Of a stretch of 64,000 nucleotides of DNA, positions 50,447 to 59,017 are shown piece by piece. The stretch is from positions 558,001-622,000 of the forward strand of contig CAWJKU010000001.1 in assembly GCA_963843535.1 (NCBI GenBank). Reading direction: 5' to 3'. The position numbers and the translations under genes are program-made. Positions within the stretch are counted from its first letter, which is position 1, and every line of letters starts with the position of its first letter. The stretch comes from CAVUNY01 sp963843535. Lineage in GTDB: Bacteria > Chloroflexota > Anaerolineae > Anaerolineales > Anaerolineaceae. The notes under the pieces were generated by a model. The model saw only the letters and a program-made list of their open reading frames with translations. It searched no databases and had not been told where the DNA came from.

Positions 50447-52279
50447 TCATTCAGTTCGGGCGCCGAAATAAACTTCCATCACACAGTCCGCGCAGTTGAA
50501 CCGCAGGGGATATTCCGCGCCTTGATCATCGACCAATCGCAGCGGCTCGGGCAGTTTCCTGGAGTTTGGCAGGCGCGGGCAGGCACCCAATTGGTAGCGC
50601 AGGCAGTATTTGGTAGTCATCACTTTATGCCCGCGCAGATCGAGGCCGCTTTCAGCCGCCGGCTCGATCGTTTTCACCCCATGGCGGGTGTAAAACTCCA
50701 CCGCTTTTTGATTGAGCACATTCCCTTCGTATGAAAGGCTGGTCTGAGGATATGGGAACTCATTGCGCCGGGCGCCTCCCGTGAAGCGCGGGCGCTGTTC
50801 CTCGCGGTCCTGCGCCAGCCGGTCCACGGTGGCGCGGCGCAGGGCGTTCAGAGCCGAAACCGGGATGAAAGGCAGAGGTTCAAGGGCAATTTCTACTCCA
50901 TTGCAGGCAAAATCCGTCTCACCCAGTTTTTGCAGCTGGCGGATCATTGTCAACCGGGCCTCGCCGGGTTTCTGGGCGGGCTGCAGTTCGATTTCCTGGG
51001 TCACACTAGCCTGGTTGCCGTCTTCATCCACGGCAGTTAATGACAGCCCGTGTGGCGCGCCGGCCAACTTGAGCTGCACCCCGATTTTCCGCACCGACTT
51101 GCTTTTGATCAGCCGATCGGCAAATTCGTGGTCGTGATTGCGGTAGACCTGCACGCCGGGTCTGAGGCCGGCCGTGCTATCTGGAAAAATCCGGCGGCCC
51201 TCGACTCTGTTGACGGTCGTGCCAATTAATTCCCGACCGGCGTCCATGAAACAAAGGCCGTCGCCTGGATGCAGGGCCACGCTGCCAGTCTCCAGGGTAA
51301 ATGAACTGCGATCGGAGGCGATCACTGCGCCTAACGGCTCGCCAAGCGATTTGGGTGTATCCTGTGAGGCGATTTCCGCGCCGCGCCCGCGTAGGAAATA
51401 AGTGCTGTAGCCTCGGTTAAAGGTCTTATACGGGTCGGGCTCGAAATCCAGCTGGATAGTTCCTGAGGCGGCAGGCCGCATGGCGCGCTGGTTGAGCACC
51501 GTGTCGAGCAGCTTGCGGTAATGCGCGACGACGTTCATCACATAGGTTTTGTCTTTCAACCGGCCTTCGATTTTGAAGGAGCATACCCCGGCATCGACCA
51601 GATCACCGATGGCAGGACTCAGGTTCAGGTCGTGCAGCGAAAGCAGGTAACGCCGGCTTGGGACGAGCTGACCATCGCTGCCCAGCAGTGAATAAGCCCG
51701 GCGGCAGGGTTGGGCGCACTGCCCGCGGTTGCCGCTGCGCCCGCCGATGGCGTAGCTCAGGTAGCATTGACCGCTGTAGCTGACGCACAGCGCGCCGTGG
51801 ATAAAAGTCTCCAGCTCGATCGAGGTTTGGGCACGAATTTCACGGATCTGGTCCAGCGTCAGCTCGCGGGCCAGAATGGCGCGCTGGAAGCCGACCTTTT
51901 CCAGGAATGCCACTCGCTCCGGGGTGTGGTTGTGCATCTGGGTGCTGGCAATCAGGGGCAGGGGCGGCAGATCAAGTTCAAGCAGTCCGGCATCCTGTAT
52001 GATCAACGCATCCGCCCCGGACTGGTAAACCTGAACGATCAGCCGTTGGGCTTCTTCCAGCTCTTCATCGTACAGCAGGGTGTTTACCACCACGTAGATC
52101 CTGGCCCAATACTTATGGGCATGGCGGATGAGTTGTTCAAGATCGCCCAATGGATTGCCGGCGGCTTCGCGCGCCCCGAAGCGGGCGGCGCCGATGTACA
52201 CGGCATCCGCGCCGCAGTTAATCGCGGCAATGCCGGTTTCCAGGTCTCTGGCGGGTGCGAGCAGTTCGATTCTTTCCAT
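50447..52279 (-). CDS. U32 family peptidase/rRNA-hydroxylase-like protein
   Basis: The 610-residue protein has the U32 signature: ELLAPARDLETGIAAINCGA at the start and the Cys cluster in GALCVSYSGQCYLS and GNRGQCAQPCRRAY that binds an iron-sulfur cluster in this family, plus a C-terminal Cys pair near RFNCADCVMEV. The N-terminal TIM-barrel is followed by a collagenase-like domain. E. coli relatives RlhA and TrhP hydroxylate 23S rRNA C2501 and tRNA U34, while others are called collagenases. The two-domain length best fits the RlhA-like branch. It is the second gene of the operon 53353-48252; no functional link to the others is evident. Confidence 0.88.
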   Translation of the reverse strand: MERIELLAPARDLETGIAAINCGADAVYIGAARFGAREAAGNPLGDLEQLIRHAHKYWARIYVVVNTLLYDEELEEAQRLIVQVYQSGADALIIQDAGLLELDLPPLPLIASTQMHNHTPERVAFLEKVGFQRAILARELTLDQIREIRAQTSIELETFIHGALCVSYSGQCYLSYAIGGRSGNRGQCAQPCRRAYSLLGSDGQLVPSRRYLLSLHDLNLSPAIGDLVDAGVCSFKIEGRLKDKTYVMNVVAHYRKLLDTVLNQRAMRPAASGTIQLDFEPDPYKTFNRGYSTYFLRGRGAEIASQDTPKSLGEPLGAVIASDRSSFTLETGSVALHPGDGLCFMDAGRELIGTTVNRVEGRRIFPDSTAGLRPGVQVYRNHDHEFADRLIKSKSVRKIGVQLKLAGAPHGLSLTAVDEDGNQASVTQEIELQPAQKPGEARLTMIRQLQKLGETDFACNGVEIALEPLPFIPVSALNALRRATVDRLAQDREEQRPRFTGGARRNEFPYPQTSLSYEGNVLNQKAVEFYTRHGVKTIEPAAESGLDLRGHKVMTTKYCLRYQLGACPRLPNSRKLPEPLRLVDDQGAEYPLRFNCADCVMEVYFGARTE

Positions 52280-52294
52280 GGGGAACCAGGATAA

Positions 52295-53353
52295 TTATGC
52301 TCGGATTAACGCGTCCTGGCAAGGTTCTATTTTCAGCAGGCGGGCAGCGTTGTCAAAATATACTTTATGTAAAACCTCATCCGGCAGATTTAAGCCGTAT
52401 ATCCGCCAGCGGCCCTGGGGAGGAATTTCCTCCTCGCTGTAATTGAAGTACTCATCTTCTGATTCCAAAAACCGGGCATAAATGCGGTAGGTCGCGAGGT
52501 CAGGTGCCGAATCGGTGCCGAACAGGATGCGGTCGGCGTATCGCATGAAAAAGCGGCGGGCAGCGAAAGGCTGGCGGCCCAATTCCGCGACGCGGGCGCT
52601 GATATCGATATTAAAGTTCGGGCAGCGATTGAAAAGATCCCCAACCCAGGCCAGGTTTTCAGGGTAGCACCCGGCATGGGCCCCGATGAACGTGGTCGCG
52701 GGGTGGCGCGAAATAATGCGCGCCATGCCTTCTACGATCGAAAGAAAGGTGGGAAAAGGCGGGGCGGGGAAATGCCAGTCAGGATGGGCTTGCAGCTCTT
52801 CCCAGCGCTCATTGTACTGGTCGAGGGGGTCAAAAAAGGCCACAGGGTCAGCCAGGTGAAGCGTCACCGGCACACCTAGCTCCCCGGCAGCGGCCCACAC
52901 CGGGTCCAACCGGGGATCGTCCACTGCTACCAGGTCGCCTTGCTGGTCGCGAACGTGCAGACCGAAATCTTTCCATACCTTCAGACCATCGGCGCCCTGG
53001 CGAACATGCTCCCACAGCTTTTGGGCGGCCCACTCTCCAAAACGATCGCCATGGGCAGCCCAGCTTTTCCAATCGATTCCGCAGAAGGTCCTGAAGCGCG
53101 ACGGCGCCGGTTCTTTGAAATAGCGCAGGTGGCTGTGAAATATGTTTTCACCCCAACATCCGTCCAGGTCGACATAGGTTTGCACATTCGCCTGGTCGAA
53201 AAGTTCCAGCAGTTCCGACAGCGGGCGCTTTATCCAATCTCCAAAACCTTCTTTCAGGTGGTTGTGGGCGTCAACCACCGGAAAGCGGGGACGGAGGATA
53301 GCTGAAGAGCCGGTGACGAGGGTTGGGCGCGGGTGAAAATCTGATAGGTTCAT
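52295..53353 (-). CDS. Amidohydrolase-family (TIM-barrel) metal hydrolase
   Basis: The 352-residue protein has DAHNHL (His pair near residues 30-32), HLAD, GAHAG and FGTDSAPD, the metal ligands of the amidohydrolase_2 (ACMSD/PTE-like) group. Substrates of this group are lactones, carboxylates or phosphoesters; none can be named. It begins directly after its -10 element, so translation is likely leaderless; an in-frame GTG at 53359 would lie partly upstream of transcription. It leads the operon with U32 peptidase, methyltransferase and glycosyltransferase. Confidence 0.8.
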   Translation of the reverse strand: MNLSDFHPRPTLVTGSSAILRPRFPVVDAHNHLKEGFGDWIKRPLSELLELFDQANVQTYVDLDGCWGENIFHSHLRYFKEPAPSRFRTFCGIDWKSWAAHGDRFGEWAAQKLWEHVRQGADGLKVWKDFGLHVRDQQGDLVAVDDPRLDPVWAAAGELGVPVTLHLADPVAFFDPLDQYNERWEELQAHPDWHFPAPPFPTFLSIVEGMARIISRHPATTFIGAHAGCYPENLAWVGDLFNRCPNFNIDISARVAELGRQPFAARRFFMRYADRILFGTDSAPDLATYRIYARFLESEDEYFNYSEEEIPPQGRWRIYGLNLPDEVLHKVYFDNAARLLKIEPCQDALIRA

Positions 53354-53360
53354 GGCCACT

Positions 53361-53369
53361 ATTGTACCA
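53361..53369 (-). promoter_or_regulatory. Extended -10 abutting the amidohydrolase start
   Basis: Minus strand TGGTACAAT ends 7 bases before the ATG at 53353, so the transcript would start within about three bases of the start codon. Confidence 0.6.
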
Positions 53370-53410
53370 ATAAGCGATCCATCCCGGCGTCATTTTTTAA
53401 GATAAATAGC

Positions 53411-53451
53411 TTGTAATTGTCGATAATTGTGCTAAACTTATAAATTATCGA
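53411..53451 (+). promoter_or_regulatory. Promoter with overlapping operator for the DinB-DLH gene
   Basis: TTGTAA (53411-53416), 16 bases, then TAAACT (53433-53438) preceded by TGC. The perfect inverted repeat TCGATAATT/AATTATCGA (53420-53428 and 53443-53451) spans the -10. No regulator gene is adjacent. Confidence 0.55.
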
Positions 53452-53467
53452 ACAAATATACTAATAA

Positions 53468-53504
53468 CTATCCAAAAATTGTTTAAGCAATATTTTTCGG
53501 ATAG
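53468..53504 (+). promoter_or_regulatory. Leader hairpin of the DinB-DLH gene
   Basis: CTATCC (53468-53473) pairs with GGATAG (53499-53504), and AAAAATTG with CAATATTTTT inside it, giving a long AT-rich hairpin. It ends 28 bases before the start codon. Confidence 0.4.
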
Positions 53505-53532
53505 GTTCAAATCTACTCAAATCAGGTGAATT

Positions 53533-54672
53533 ATGGACCGCCAAAATTTGTTAACGCAGATGCAGCACGGCCGCCAGGAGCTGCTGAATGCCTTAAACCA
53601 CATCCCCGATCACCAGATGGAAGTTCCCGCGTTGTGGAACGATTGGTCAGTCAAAGACTTCATCAGCCACCTGGGGTTTTGGGAAAAACGGGCGCTTGAA
53701 ATGTACCATTATTTTGCGGATGGGGTTGTGCCTGACCCGAAACCCGGGACTGTGTCGCTGGATGAAATCAATGCCTGGGCATTTTCAGCCAACCATAATT
53801 TAACCCTGCAAGCGGCGCGCTCCCAGGAGCAGGACGCGTACCAGGCGCTGATCAAGCTGGTAGAAACGGCCCCGCATGAAGCGCTTTTCGACCCCCAGCA
53901 TTTCCCACAAACAGAGGGCAGGGCCTTCGCGCACTGGATCGAAGACAATACCTTTGGTCATTTCGAGGAACACCTACCGGAATTTCGCGCCTGGTTGAAC
54001 CTGCCCGGATGGATTCAGTATTCCATTGGGGAAAAAACTGCGCGCGCGTATGCCGCCCATCCCAAGCAAGGCGGCCCGGGGGTTCTGGTTCTGCATGCCT
54101 GGTGGGGGTTGAATGCTTTTTTCCGGCGCCTGTGCGACCGGCTGGCGGAGCAAGGTTTCGTTGCGCTGGCCCCGGATCTATATGCCGGAAAATTAGCGGG
54201 CACAATTAACGAGGCGCAGGCCTTGCTAGATGGGCGCGATTCTGCCTATATGGAAACAGCCGCCTTGAGCGCGGTGGAGCGGCTGCGCCGGCAGCCCGGT
54301 GTACAACCAGGGCCGCTGGGCGCCATTGGCTTTTCCATGGGCGCAGACTTTGCGGCGAAGCTGTCTGCCGCTCAGCCGGAAGAAATCGGCGCCGCTGTGT
54401 TGTTCTACGGGGCTGCGGAAGCAGATTTTCATCGCGCGCGGGCTGCCTACCAGGGTCATTTCGCCGAAAATGATGAATGGGAACCGGAGAAATGGGTGCG
54501 CTGGATGGAGTCGGAGATGAAAGCCGCCGGCCGCGAAACGGACTTATTCTTTTATCCCGGCACCGGGCACTGGTTTTTCGAGGATGACCGGCCGGATGCC
54601 TATAACGCGGAGGCAGCCAGCCAGGCCTGGGAGCGCACGCTCGCCTTCTTAAGGGCTAAACTGGGGGGGTGA
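53533..54672 (+). CDS. DinB/ClbS-like domain fused to dienelactone hydrolase
   Basis: The 379-residue protein has an N-terminal four-helix DinB_2-type domain (about 1-160; WNDWSVKDFISHLGFWEKRA with its His as a probable metal ligand, and HFEEHLPEFRAWL) and a C-terminal alpha/beta hydrolase of the dienelactone hydrolase family (about 172-378). In the latter the nucleophile is Ser in GFSMGADFA, where most DLH have Cys, the acid lies in AENDEWEPE and the His in PGTGHWFFE. Ser suggests esterase activity. It starts at ATG 53533 after AGGTGAATT; the SH3 gene follows one base after the stop. Confidence 0.8.
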   Translation: MDRQNLLTQMQHGRQELLNALNHIPDHQMEVPALWNDWSVKDFISHLGFWEKRALEMYHYFADGVVPDPKPGTVSLDEINAWAFSANHNLTLQAARSQEQDAYQALIKLVETAPHEALFDPQHFPQTEGRAFAHWIEDNTFGHFEEHLPEFRAWLNLPGWIQYSIGEKTARAYAAHPKQGGPGVLVLHAWWGLNAFFRRLCDRLAEQGFVALAPDLYAGKLAGTINEAQALLDGRDSAYMETAALSAVERLRRQPGVQPGPLGAIGFSMGADFAAKLSAAQPEEIGAAVLFYGAAEADFHRARAAYQGHFAENDEWEPEKWVRWMESEMKAAGRETDLFFYPGTGHWFFEDDRPDAYNAEAASQAWERTLAFLRAKLGG

Positions 54673-54673
54673 T

Positions 54674-55078
54674 ATGGAACAACCACGACCGATTTTGACC
54701 GCTCAAGTGGTAAAGACCTGGCGGGCGACAGACGCGGATTCAATCGGTTTGCAAGCCGGAGAAATCGTCCGCGTGGGCCGGCCCAGTGAAGAGTGGCCGG
54801 GGTGGGTATGGTGCACCGGTTCGACCGGAAAGGGCTGCTGGGTGCCAGAAAGCTTACTGGTGCTGCATGATGAAGGGCTGACTGGCTGGCTTTCACGGGA
54901 TTACAGCCCGATTGAATTGAACGCTAACCAGGGCGAGCAATTAAGCCTGCACGAAGAGTTGAGTGGATGGTGGTGGGCAAGCAACGCGTGCGGTGAAACT
55001 GGCTGGGTGCCCGCCTCTCACCTGGGGGATGTCACGCTGGTTAGAGAACAAAGCAGACCACCCCGAGATTGTAACTAG
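54674..55078 (+). CDS. Tandem SH3-like domain protein
   Basis: The 134-residue protein holds two bacterial SH3-like (variant SH3) repeats of about 60 residues, with the ends WVWCTGSTGKGCWVPESLL and WWASNACGETGWVPASHL marking each copy. No signal peptide, so it is cytoplasmic. Its start lies one base from the stop of the hydrolase gene, so it is translationally coupled and may bind that protein or its substrate (inference). Confidence 0.75.
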   Translation: MEQPRPILTAQVVKTWRATDADSIGLQAGEIVRVGRPSEEWPGWVWCTGSTGKGCWVPESLLVLHDEGLTGWLSRDYSPIELNANQGEQLSLHEELSGWWWASNACGETGWVPASHLGDVTLVREQSRPPRDCN

Positions 55079-55106
55079 CCAGCTAAAATTCGCGCGGTTG
55101 TCCGGC

Positions 55107-55748
55107 TCAGCCGATGGGAATCAGCATTTCACCTGTTTCGATGATTTCGGCCTGGATGCTGCCGTTAGATAATTCAGCCAGTTGGGTTTGAAAAAATGGC
55201 AGGCGGTCGATAGGCAGGCGCGCGGTGATGACCACACTGGCGGTGAAGTCCTCGTCGAGCACCTGGCCGGATTGGGCTGCGACCAGGCGCCGGGCGCGTT
55301 CCAATAAGTTATAGGGCAGTTCCAGCATAACCGTATGGGTGGGGATGCGTTCCGCCCGCCGGACCTCAGCCAGCACCGCCCGGACGGCATCGCTGTAGGC
55401 ACGCACCAATCCGCCCGTCCCCAGTTTGGTCCCGCCAAAATAGCGCGTTACCACCACGACTGCATCCCCCAGACCGCTGCCCTGCAGCACCGCCAATGCG
55501 GGCCGGCCGGCGGTGCCCGATGGCTCGCCGGCATCGCTGCAGTGCGTAACAACTGTTTCGCCGCTGCCGATGATATAGGCGGGGACGTGGTGAGATGCAT
55601 CGGGAAATTCTGATTTCACCCGGTTGATAAAGTCGCGGGCTTGCTCCACGCTGAAAGCAGGCGCCAGCGATGCGATGAAGCGTGAATTTAACACCAGAAT
55701 TTCGCGCCGGATTTCCCCGATAGGGACAGGGTAACGTTTCGCGGTCAT
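55107..55748 (-). CDS. YigZ/IMPACT family protein
   Basis: The 213-residue protein has the UPF0029 N-terminal domain (SHHVPAYIIGSGETVVTHCS with DAGEPSGTAGRP, the signature) and the C-terminal DUF1949 domain. Related IMPACT proteins affect translation under stress; bacterial YigZ function is unknown. The start codon follows a divergent -10 with no room for a long leader, though GGAGG lies about 17 bases upstream. Confidence 0.92.
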   Translation of the reverse strand: MTAKRYPVPIGEIRREILVLNSRFIASLAPAFSVEQARDFINRVKSEFPDASHHVPAYIIGSGETVVTHCSDAGEPSGTAGRPALAVLQGSGLGDAVVVVTRYFGGTKLGTGGLVRAYSDAVRAVLAEVRRAERIPTHTVMLELPYNLLERARRLVAAQSGQVLDEDFTASVVITARLPIDRLPFFQTQLAELSNGSIQAEIIETGEMLIPIG

Positions 55749-55772
55749 TTATGATATGATTTTAACCTCCAT
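55749..55772. promoter_or_regulatory. Divergent start region of yigZ-like and MATE genes
   Basis: Only 24 bases separate two divergent start codons. TATGAT (plus) and TATCAT (minus) overlap in the centre as possible -10 elements, so at least one of the messages must start close to or inside coding sequence or be transcribed from farther upstream. Confidence 0.4.
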
Positions 55773-57134
55773 ATGTTTAAAGATAAAGAGTTCATCTCCT
55801 CCTTTCTACGAATCGCCCTGCCGATTGCGCTGCAAAACCTCTTTGTTTCTTCTTTGGGGATTATTGATACGATCATGGTGGGCCAGTTAGGCGAAACCGC
55901 GATCGCCTCGGTGAGTCTCGCCAACCAGATTTTCTTTTTGCTTAATTTTTTCCTGTTTGGGATTAATTCAGGCGCGGCGATTTATACTGCACAGTACTGG
56001 GGCGCACGCGATATCCCCGGTATTCGCAAGGTGCTCGGGGTCTGTTTGATGATGGGGTTGACTGCCTGGGGCTTATTCTCGATCGTGGCGCTGGCCTTTC
56101 CAAGCCATGCGATTCGATTTTATTCCGCTGATCCAGAGGTGATCGAGCTGGGGAGCAAATACCTGCGCATCGTGGGTTTCAGCTACCTGGCGACCACGCT
56201 CACCCTGTGCTATACCTCGGTTTTACGCAGTACCGGGGTGATCCAGCTGCCGGTTTTTGTGGGGATCGCCACGCTGTGCCTCAATACAGTGCTGAACTAC
56301 CTGCTGATTTTTGGTAATTTTGGACTGCCACGCCTGGGTGTCGAGGGCGCGGCCCTGGCGACCAGCATCGCCAGGGTGGTCGAATGTGCGGTGTTGTTGG
56401 CCTATGCCTACCTGTCCCGGTCCCCGGCTGCTGCCAGCCCGCGTGAAATGCTGGCATTCAATCCGCGTTTTATTCGTTTGTATTTCCAGGTTACTTTACC
56501 GGTGGTAATCAATGAAATTTTATGGTCGCTGGGCACCAGTTTTTATAATGCGATCTACGCGCATGTGGGTACCGAGGCCGTCGCGGCCTACAATGTGGCC
56601 GTAACCATATTAAACCTGGCTTCGGTGGTTTTCACCGGTATTTCGGCTGCTTGCGGAATCCTGGTGGGAAATGCGATCGGAGCAGGCCAGCTGGAAAAAG
56701 CCTACCAACATGCGCGCCGGTCTTTGGTTATTGGTGGGGTATTGGCAGTGGTGGTTGGGACGGGGGTTTTCCTGACCCGCGACCTGACGCTCTCGGTATA
56801 TAAACTGACCCCCAGCGGAATGCAGGCAGCGCGCGATGTGTTAGCGGTGCTGTCCTTCGCGGTACTATACCGGGCCTTCAACCCGACGATCATCGTCGGG
56901 ATTTTGCGCAGCGGGGGAGATACCCGGTTTTCGGCCATCCTCGATGTGGGCGCGGTCTGGCTGGTGGCATTGCCCATGGCTTACCTGGGGGCGTTTGTGT
57001 TTACCCTGCCCATCGCGGGTGTGGTGGCATGCGTGCTGACGGAAGGTATGTTCAAAATGTTGATCGGTTTGCGGCGGGTGGCATCCAAGAAATGGATCCA
57101 TAATCTCGTGCTGACCGAGGAAACCGCGGTGTGA
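55773..57134 (+). CDS. MATE family efflux transporter
   Basis: The 453-residue protein has twelve predicted helices and NorM/DinF-like features: IALPIALQNLFVSSLGIIDT and MVGQLGETAIASVSLANQ at the start, and GISAACGILVGNAIGAGQ at the second-half equivalent. MATE proteins expel cationic drugs using sodium or proton gradients. No ribosome site precedes the ATG. Its stop touches the stop of secF. Confidence 0.9.
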   Translation: MFKDKEFISSFLRIALPIALQNLFVSSLGIIDTIMVGQLGETAIASVSLANQIFFLLNFFLFGINSGAAIYTAQYWGARDIPGIRKVLGVCLMMGLTAWGLFSIVALAFPSHAIRFYSADPEVIELGSKYLRIVGFSYLATTLTLCYTSVLRSTGVIQLPVFVGIATLCLNTVLNYLLIFGNFGLPRLGVEGAALATSIARVVECAVLLAYAYLSRSPAAASPREMLAFNPRFIRLYFQVTLPVVINEILWSLGTSFYNAIYAHVGTEAVAAYNVAVTILNLASVVFTGISAACGILVGNAIGAGQLEKAYQHARRSLVIGGVLAVVVGTGVFLTRDLTLSVYKLTPSGMQAARDVLAVLSFAVLYRAFNPTIIVGILRSGGDTRFSAILDVGAVWLVALPMAYLGAFVFTLPIAGVVACVLTEGMFKMLIGLRRVASKKWIHNLVLTEETAV

Positions 57135-58061
57135 TTATGCGGCTTGCGGGCTGCTGGAGCGGCGGAACCAACGCCGCCATTCCTTATTTTCCCATACAAC
57201 CAACACAGGCGCGGCAATAAATATCGAGGAATAGCTGCCGCTGATCATTCCCACGATCAAAACGACCGCAAATTCCTTCAAAGTCACCCCGCCAAAAAGG
57301 ACCAGGGCCAGCAAGAGAAAATCGACGGTCATCAGCTGGGTATTAATTGAACGGCTGAGGGTCTGAATGACCGAATGGTTGGTCAGGGTTTCAAAATCAA
57401 GCCGGCGAAAAATGCTGCTGTTTTCTCTCAGGCGGTCAAATACCACGATTGTATCCTGGGCCGAAAACGCGATCACCGTGAGAATGGCAGTCAGGAAGAG
57501 GGTATCGACCTGCCAGTGCCAGATGCGCCCTCCAATCGCCAGGATCGAAAAAATAACCAGGATGTCGTGCAGCAGGGCGACAACAGTAGCAATTCCATAG
57601 TGCAGTGAATGTTGAACGCCGCGGAAAGAAAAGGTGATAAAGAGTATCAGGGCAACCGCGGTGATGGCCAATGTTACCAGAGCCCGGCTGGTCACCTCCT
57701 GCCCGATGGTCGGCCCCACATTATCTGATTGGCGGACGACAGCCTGTTCACCGGTCATCTGGTTCAACCCTGCCAGCACCTTAGACTGCAGGTCCTCGCT
57801 GACCGGGGGCGTGGTGATGATGAGCGTATCGCTGCCGGCGGAGACCACCTGGGGGTCGCTGACCCCCAATGATTGATAGAGCGCGAAGACTTTGGCCGTT
57901 TCGGGTAATTTTCCTGAGGGAAACTGGACTTCGAGCCGGTTGCCGCCGCGAAAATCGATGGAAAAGGGGATGCCCCACACCGCTAATATGACAATACCGG
58001 GGATGATGATGGCCAATGATAAGGCGAAAAACCAGTAACGCTTGCCGATGATATTGAGCAT
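57135..58061 (-). CDS. secF: Protein-export membrane protein SecF
   Basis: The 308-residue protein has six membrane helices and the SecF motifs: SIDFRGGNRLEVQFPSG after helix 1, the periplasmic P1-like domain, DNVGPTIGQEV, LLHDILVIFS and TIVVFDRLREN. SecDF uses the proton gradient to aid late steps of protein translocation. In most genomes secF sits next to secD; here the upstream gene is plsC-like and no secD is in the window. No good ribosome site precedes the ATG. Confidence 0.92.
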   Translation of the reverse strand: MLNIIGKRYWFFALSLAIIIPGIVILAVWGIPFSIDFRGGNRLEVQFPSGKLPETAKVFALYQSLGVSDPQVVSAGSDTLIITTPPVSEDLQSKVLAGLNQMTGEQAVVRQSDNVGPTIGQEVTSRALVTLAITAVALILFITFSFRGVQHSLHYGIATVVALLHDILVIFSILAIGGRIWHWQVDTLFLTAILTVIAFSAQDTIVVFDRLRENSSIFRRLDFETLTNHSVIQTLSRSINTQLMTVDFLLLALVLFGGVTLKEFAVVLIVGMISGSYSSIFIAAPVLVVWENKEWRRWFRRSSSPQAA

Positions 58062-58190
58062 TTTCTATGCTTTCTTTTCTATAAGATACAGCCAAATAGC
58101 CTCTGTTTTGAGACCCCTCGGCCGAATTACACGGATGAGCATAGCACTCAAAGATGAATGGTATATGAATTTTTAGAAAATTAATCGGGA

Positions 58191-58937
58191 TTAAATCGAG
58201 CTGAGCTGATAAAACAAACTGCCAAAAAGCTGCCATCCCAGGCCAACCATGCTGCCGACGCCAAGGTGAGCCGGGCGAGCATAGCGCACGCGGGCAAAAC
58301 TATCCTGGGCGAGGGAATTCACCTGGCGCATGATCTGGTTCAGCACATCGTGAACCTGGTCCCGATCTTCAGGATCTCCCTGATATCCCACAGCGCTTCC
58401 GACTGTCATGGCGTAAGGTCCATTCAAATACCATTGACCTTCATCGAGCACCCCGTTGACCAGGGCAGGGATGACGCGCAGGTTTTTATAGTCCAGACCG
58501 ATCCCGACCGGGACAATCGGCGCTCCCGTTAACAGCGCCAAACGGGCCGCGCCGGTATGGGCGCGTTGCAAGCTGCCGTCGCGAGGGCTGATCTCACCTT
58601 CCGGAAAGACAACCACCGATCGCCCGGACCGGATGCGATCCGCCGCTTGATTCAGGGCGGCTTTGCCGCCGGCAGCCGATACGGAAATATGCCCGGAGAT
58701 GCGCAGCGAAGAACCAAACAGCGGTACTTTAAAAAGAATATCCTTGATCAGGATTGAGACCTGTTCGGACACCAGTACGGTAATCCAGGCAGGATCTGAA
58801 GTGCTGGGGTGATTGGCGACAATAATTTTTGGGCCGTCCGGAATTGAAGACCTGTGCTGGATATCAGCTTTAAGAACCCAGCGCGCGTAGGCGGCAACCA
58901 GCGAGCGCCCGGCAAAATACCATTGTTCTCGAATCAT
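58191..58937 (-). CDS. 1-acyl-glycerol-3-phosphate acyltransferase (PlsC-like)
   Basis: The 248-residue protein has NHPSTSDPAW (NHx4D catalytic motif at 42-48) and FPEGEISPRDG (substrate-binding block III near 115). It adds the second acyl chain in phosphatidic acid synthesis at the inner membrane. It starts 85 bases from the ABC ATPase gene downstream on the same strand and may be the last gene of that operon. The residues from 180 on are unusual for a short PlsC and may be a regulatory tail. Confidence 0.82.
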   Translation of the reverse strand: MIREQWYFAGRSLVAAYARWVLKADIQHRSSIPDGPKIIVANHPSTSDPAWITVLVSEQVSILIKDILFKVPLFGSSLRISGHISVSAAGGKAALNQAADRIRSGRSVVVFPEGEISPRDGSLQRAHTGAARLALLTGAPIVPVGIGLDYKNLRVIPALVNGVLDEGQWYLNGPYAMTVGSAVGYQGDPEDRDQVHDVLNQIMRQVNSLAQDSFARVRYARPAHLGVGSMVGLGWQLFGSLFYQLSSI

Positions 58938-59017
58938 GCGTTCCTTATAACACAGAATCTTTTTTAAAACGGCCCCCTATCTTCACAATTATGTTAAGTG
59001 TTTGTGAAGAGTTGCAC

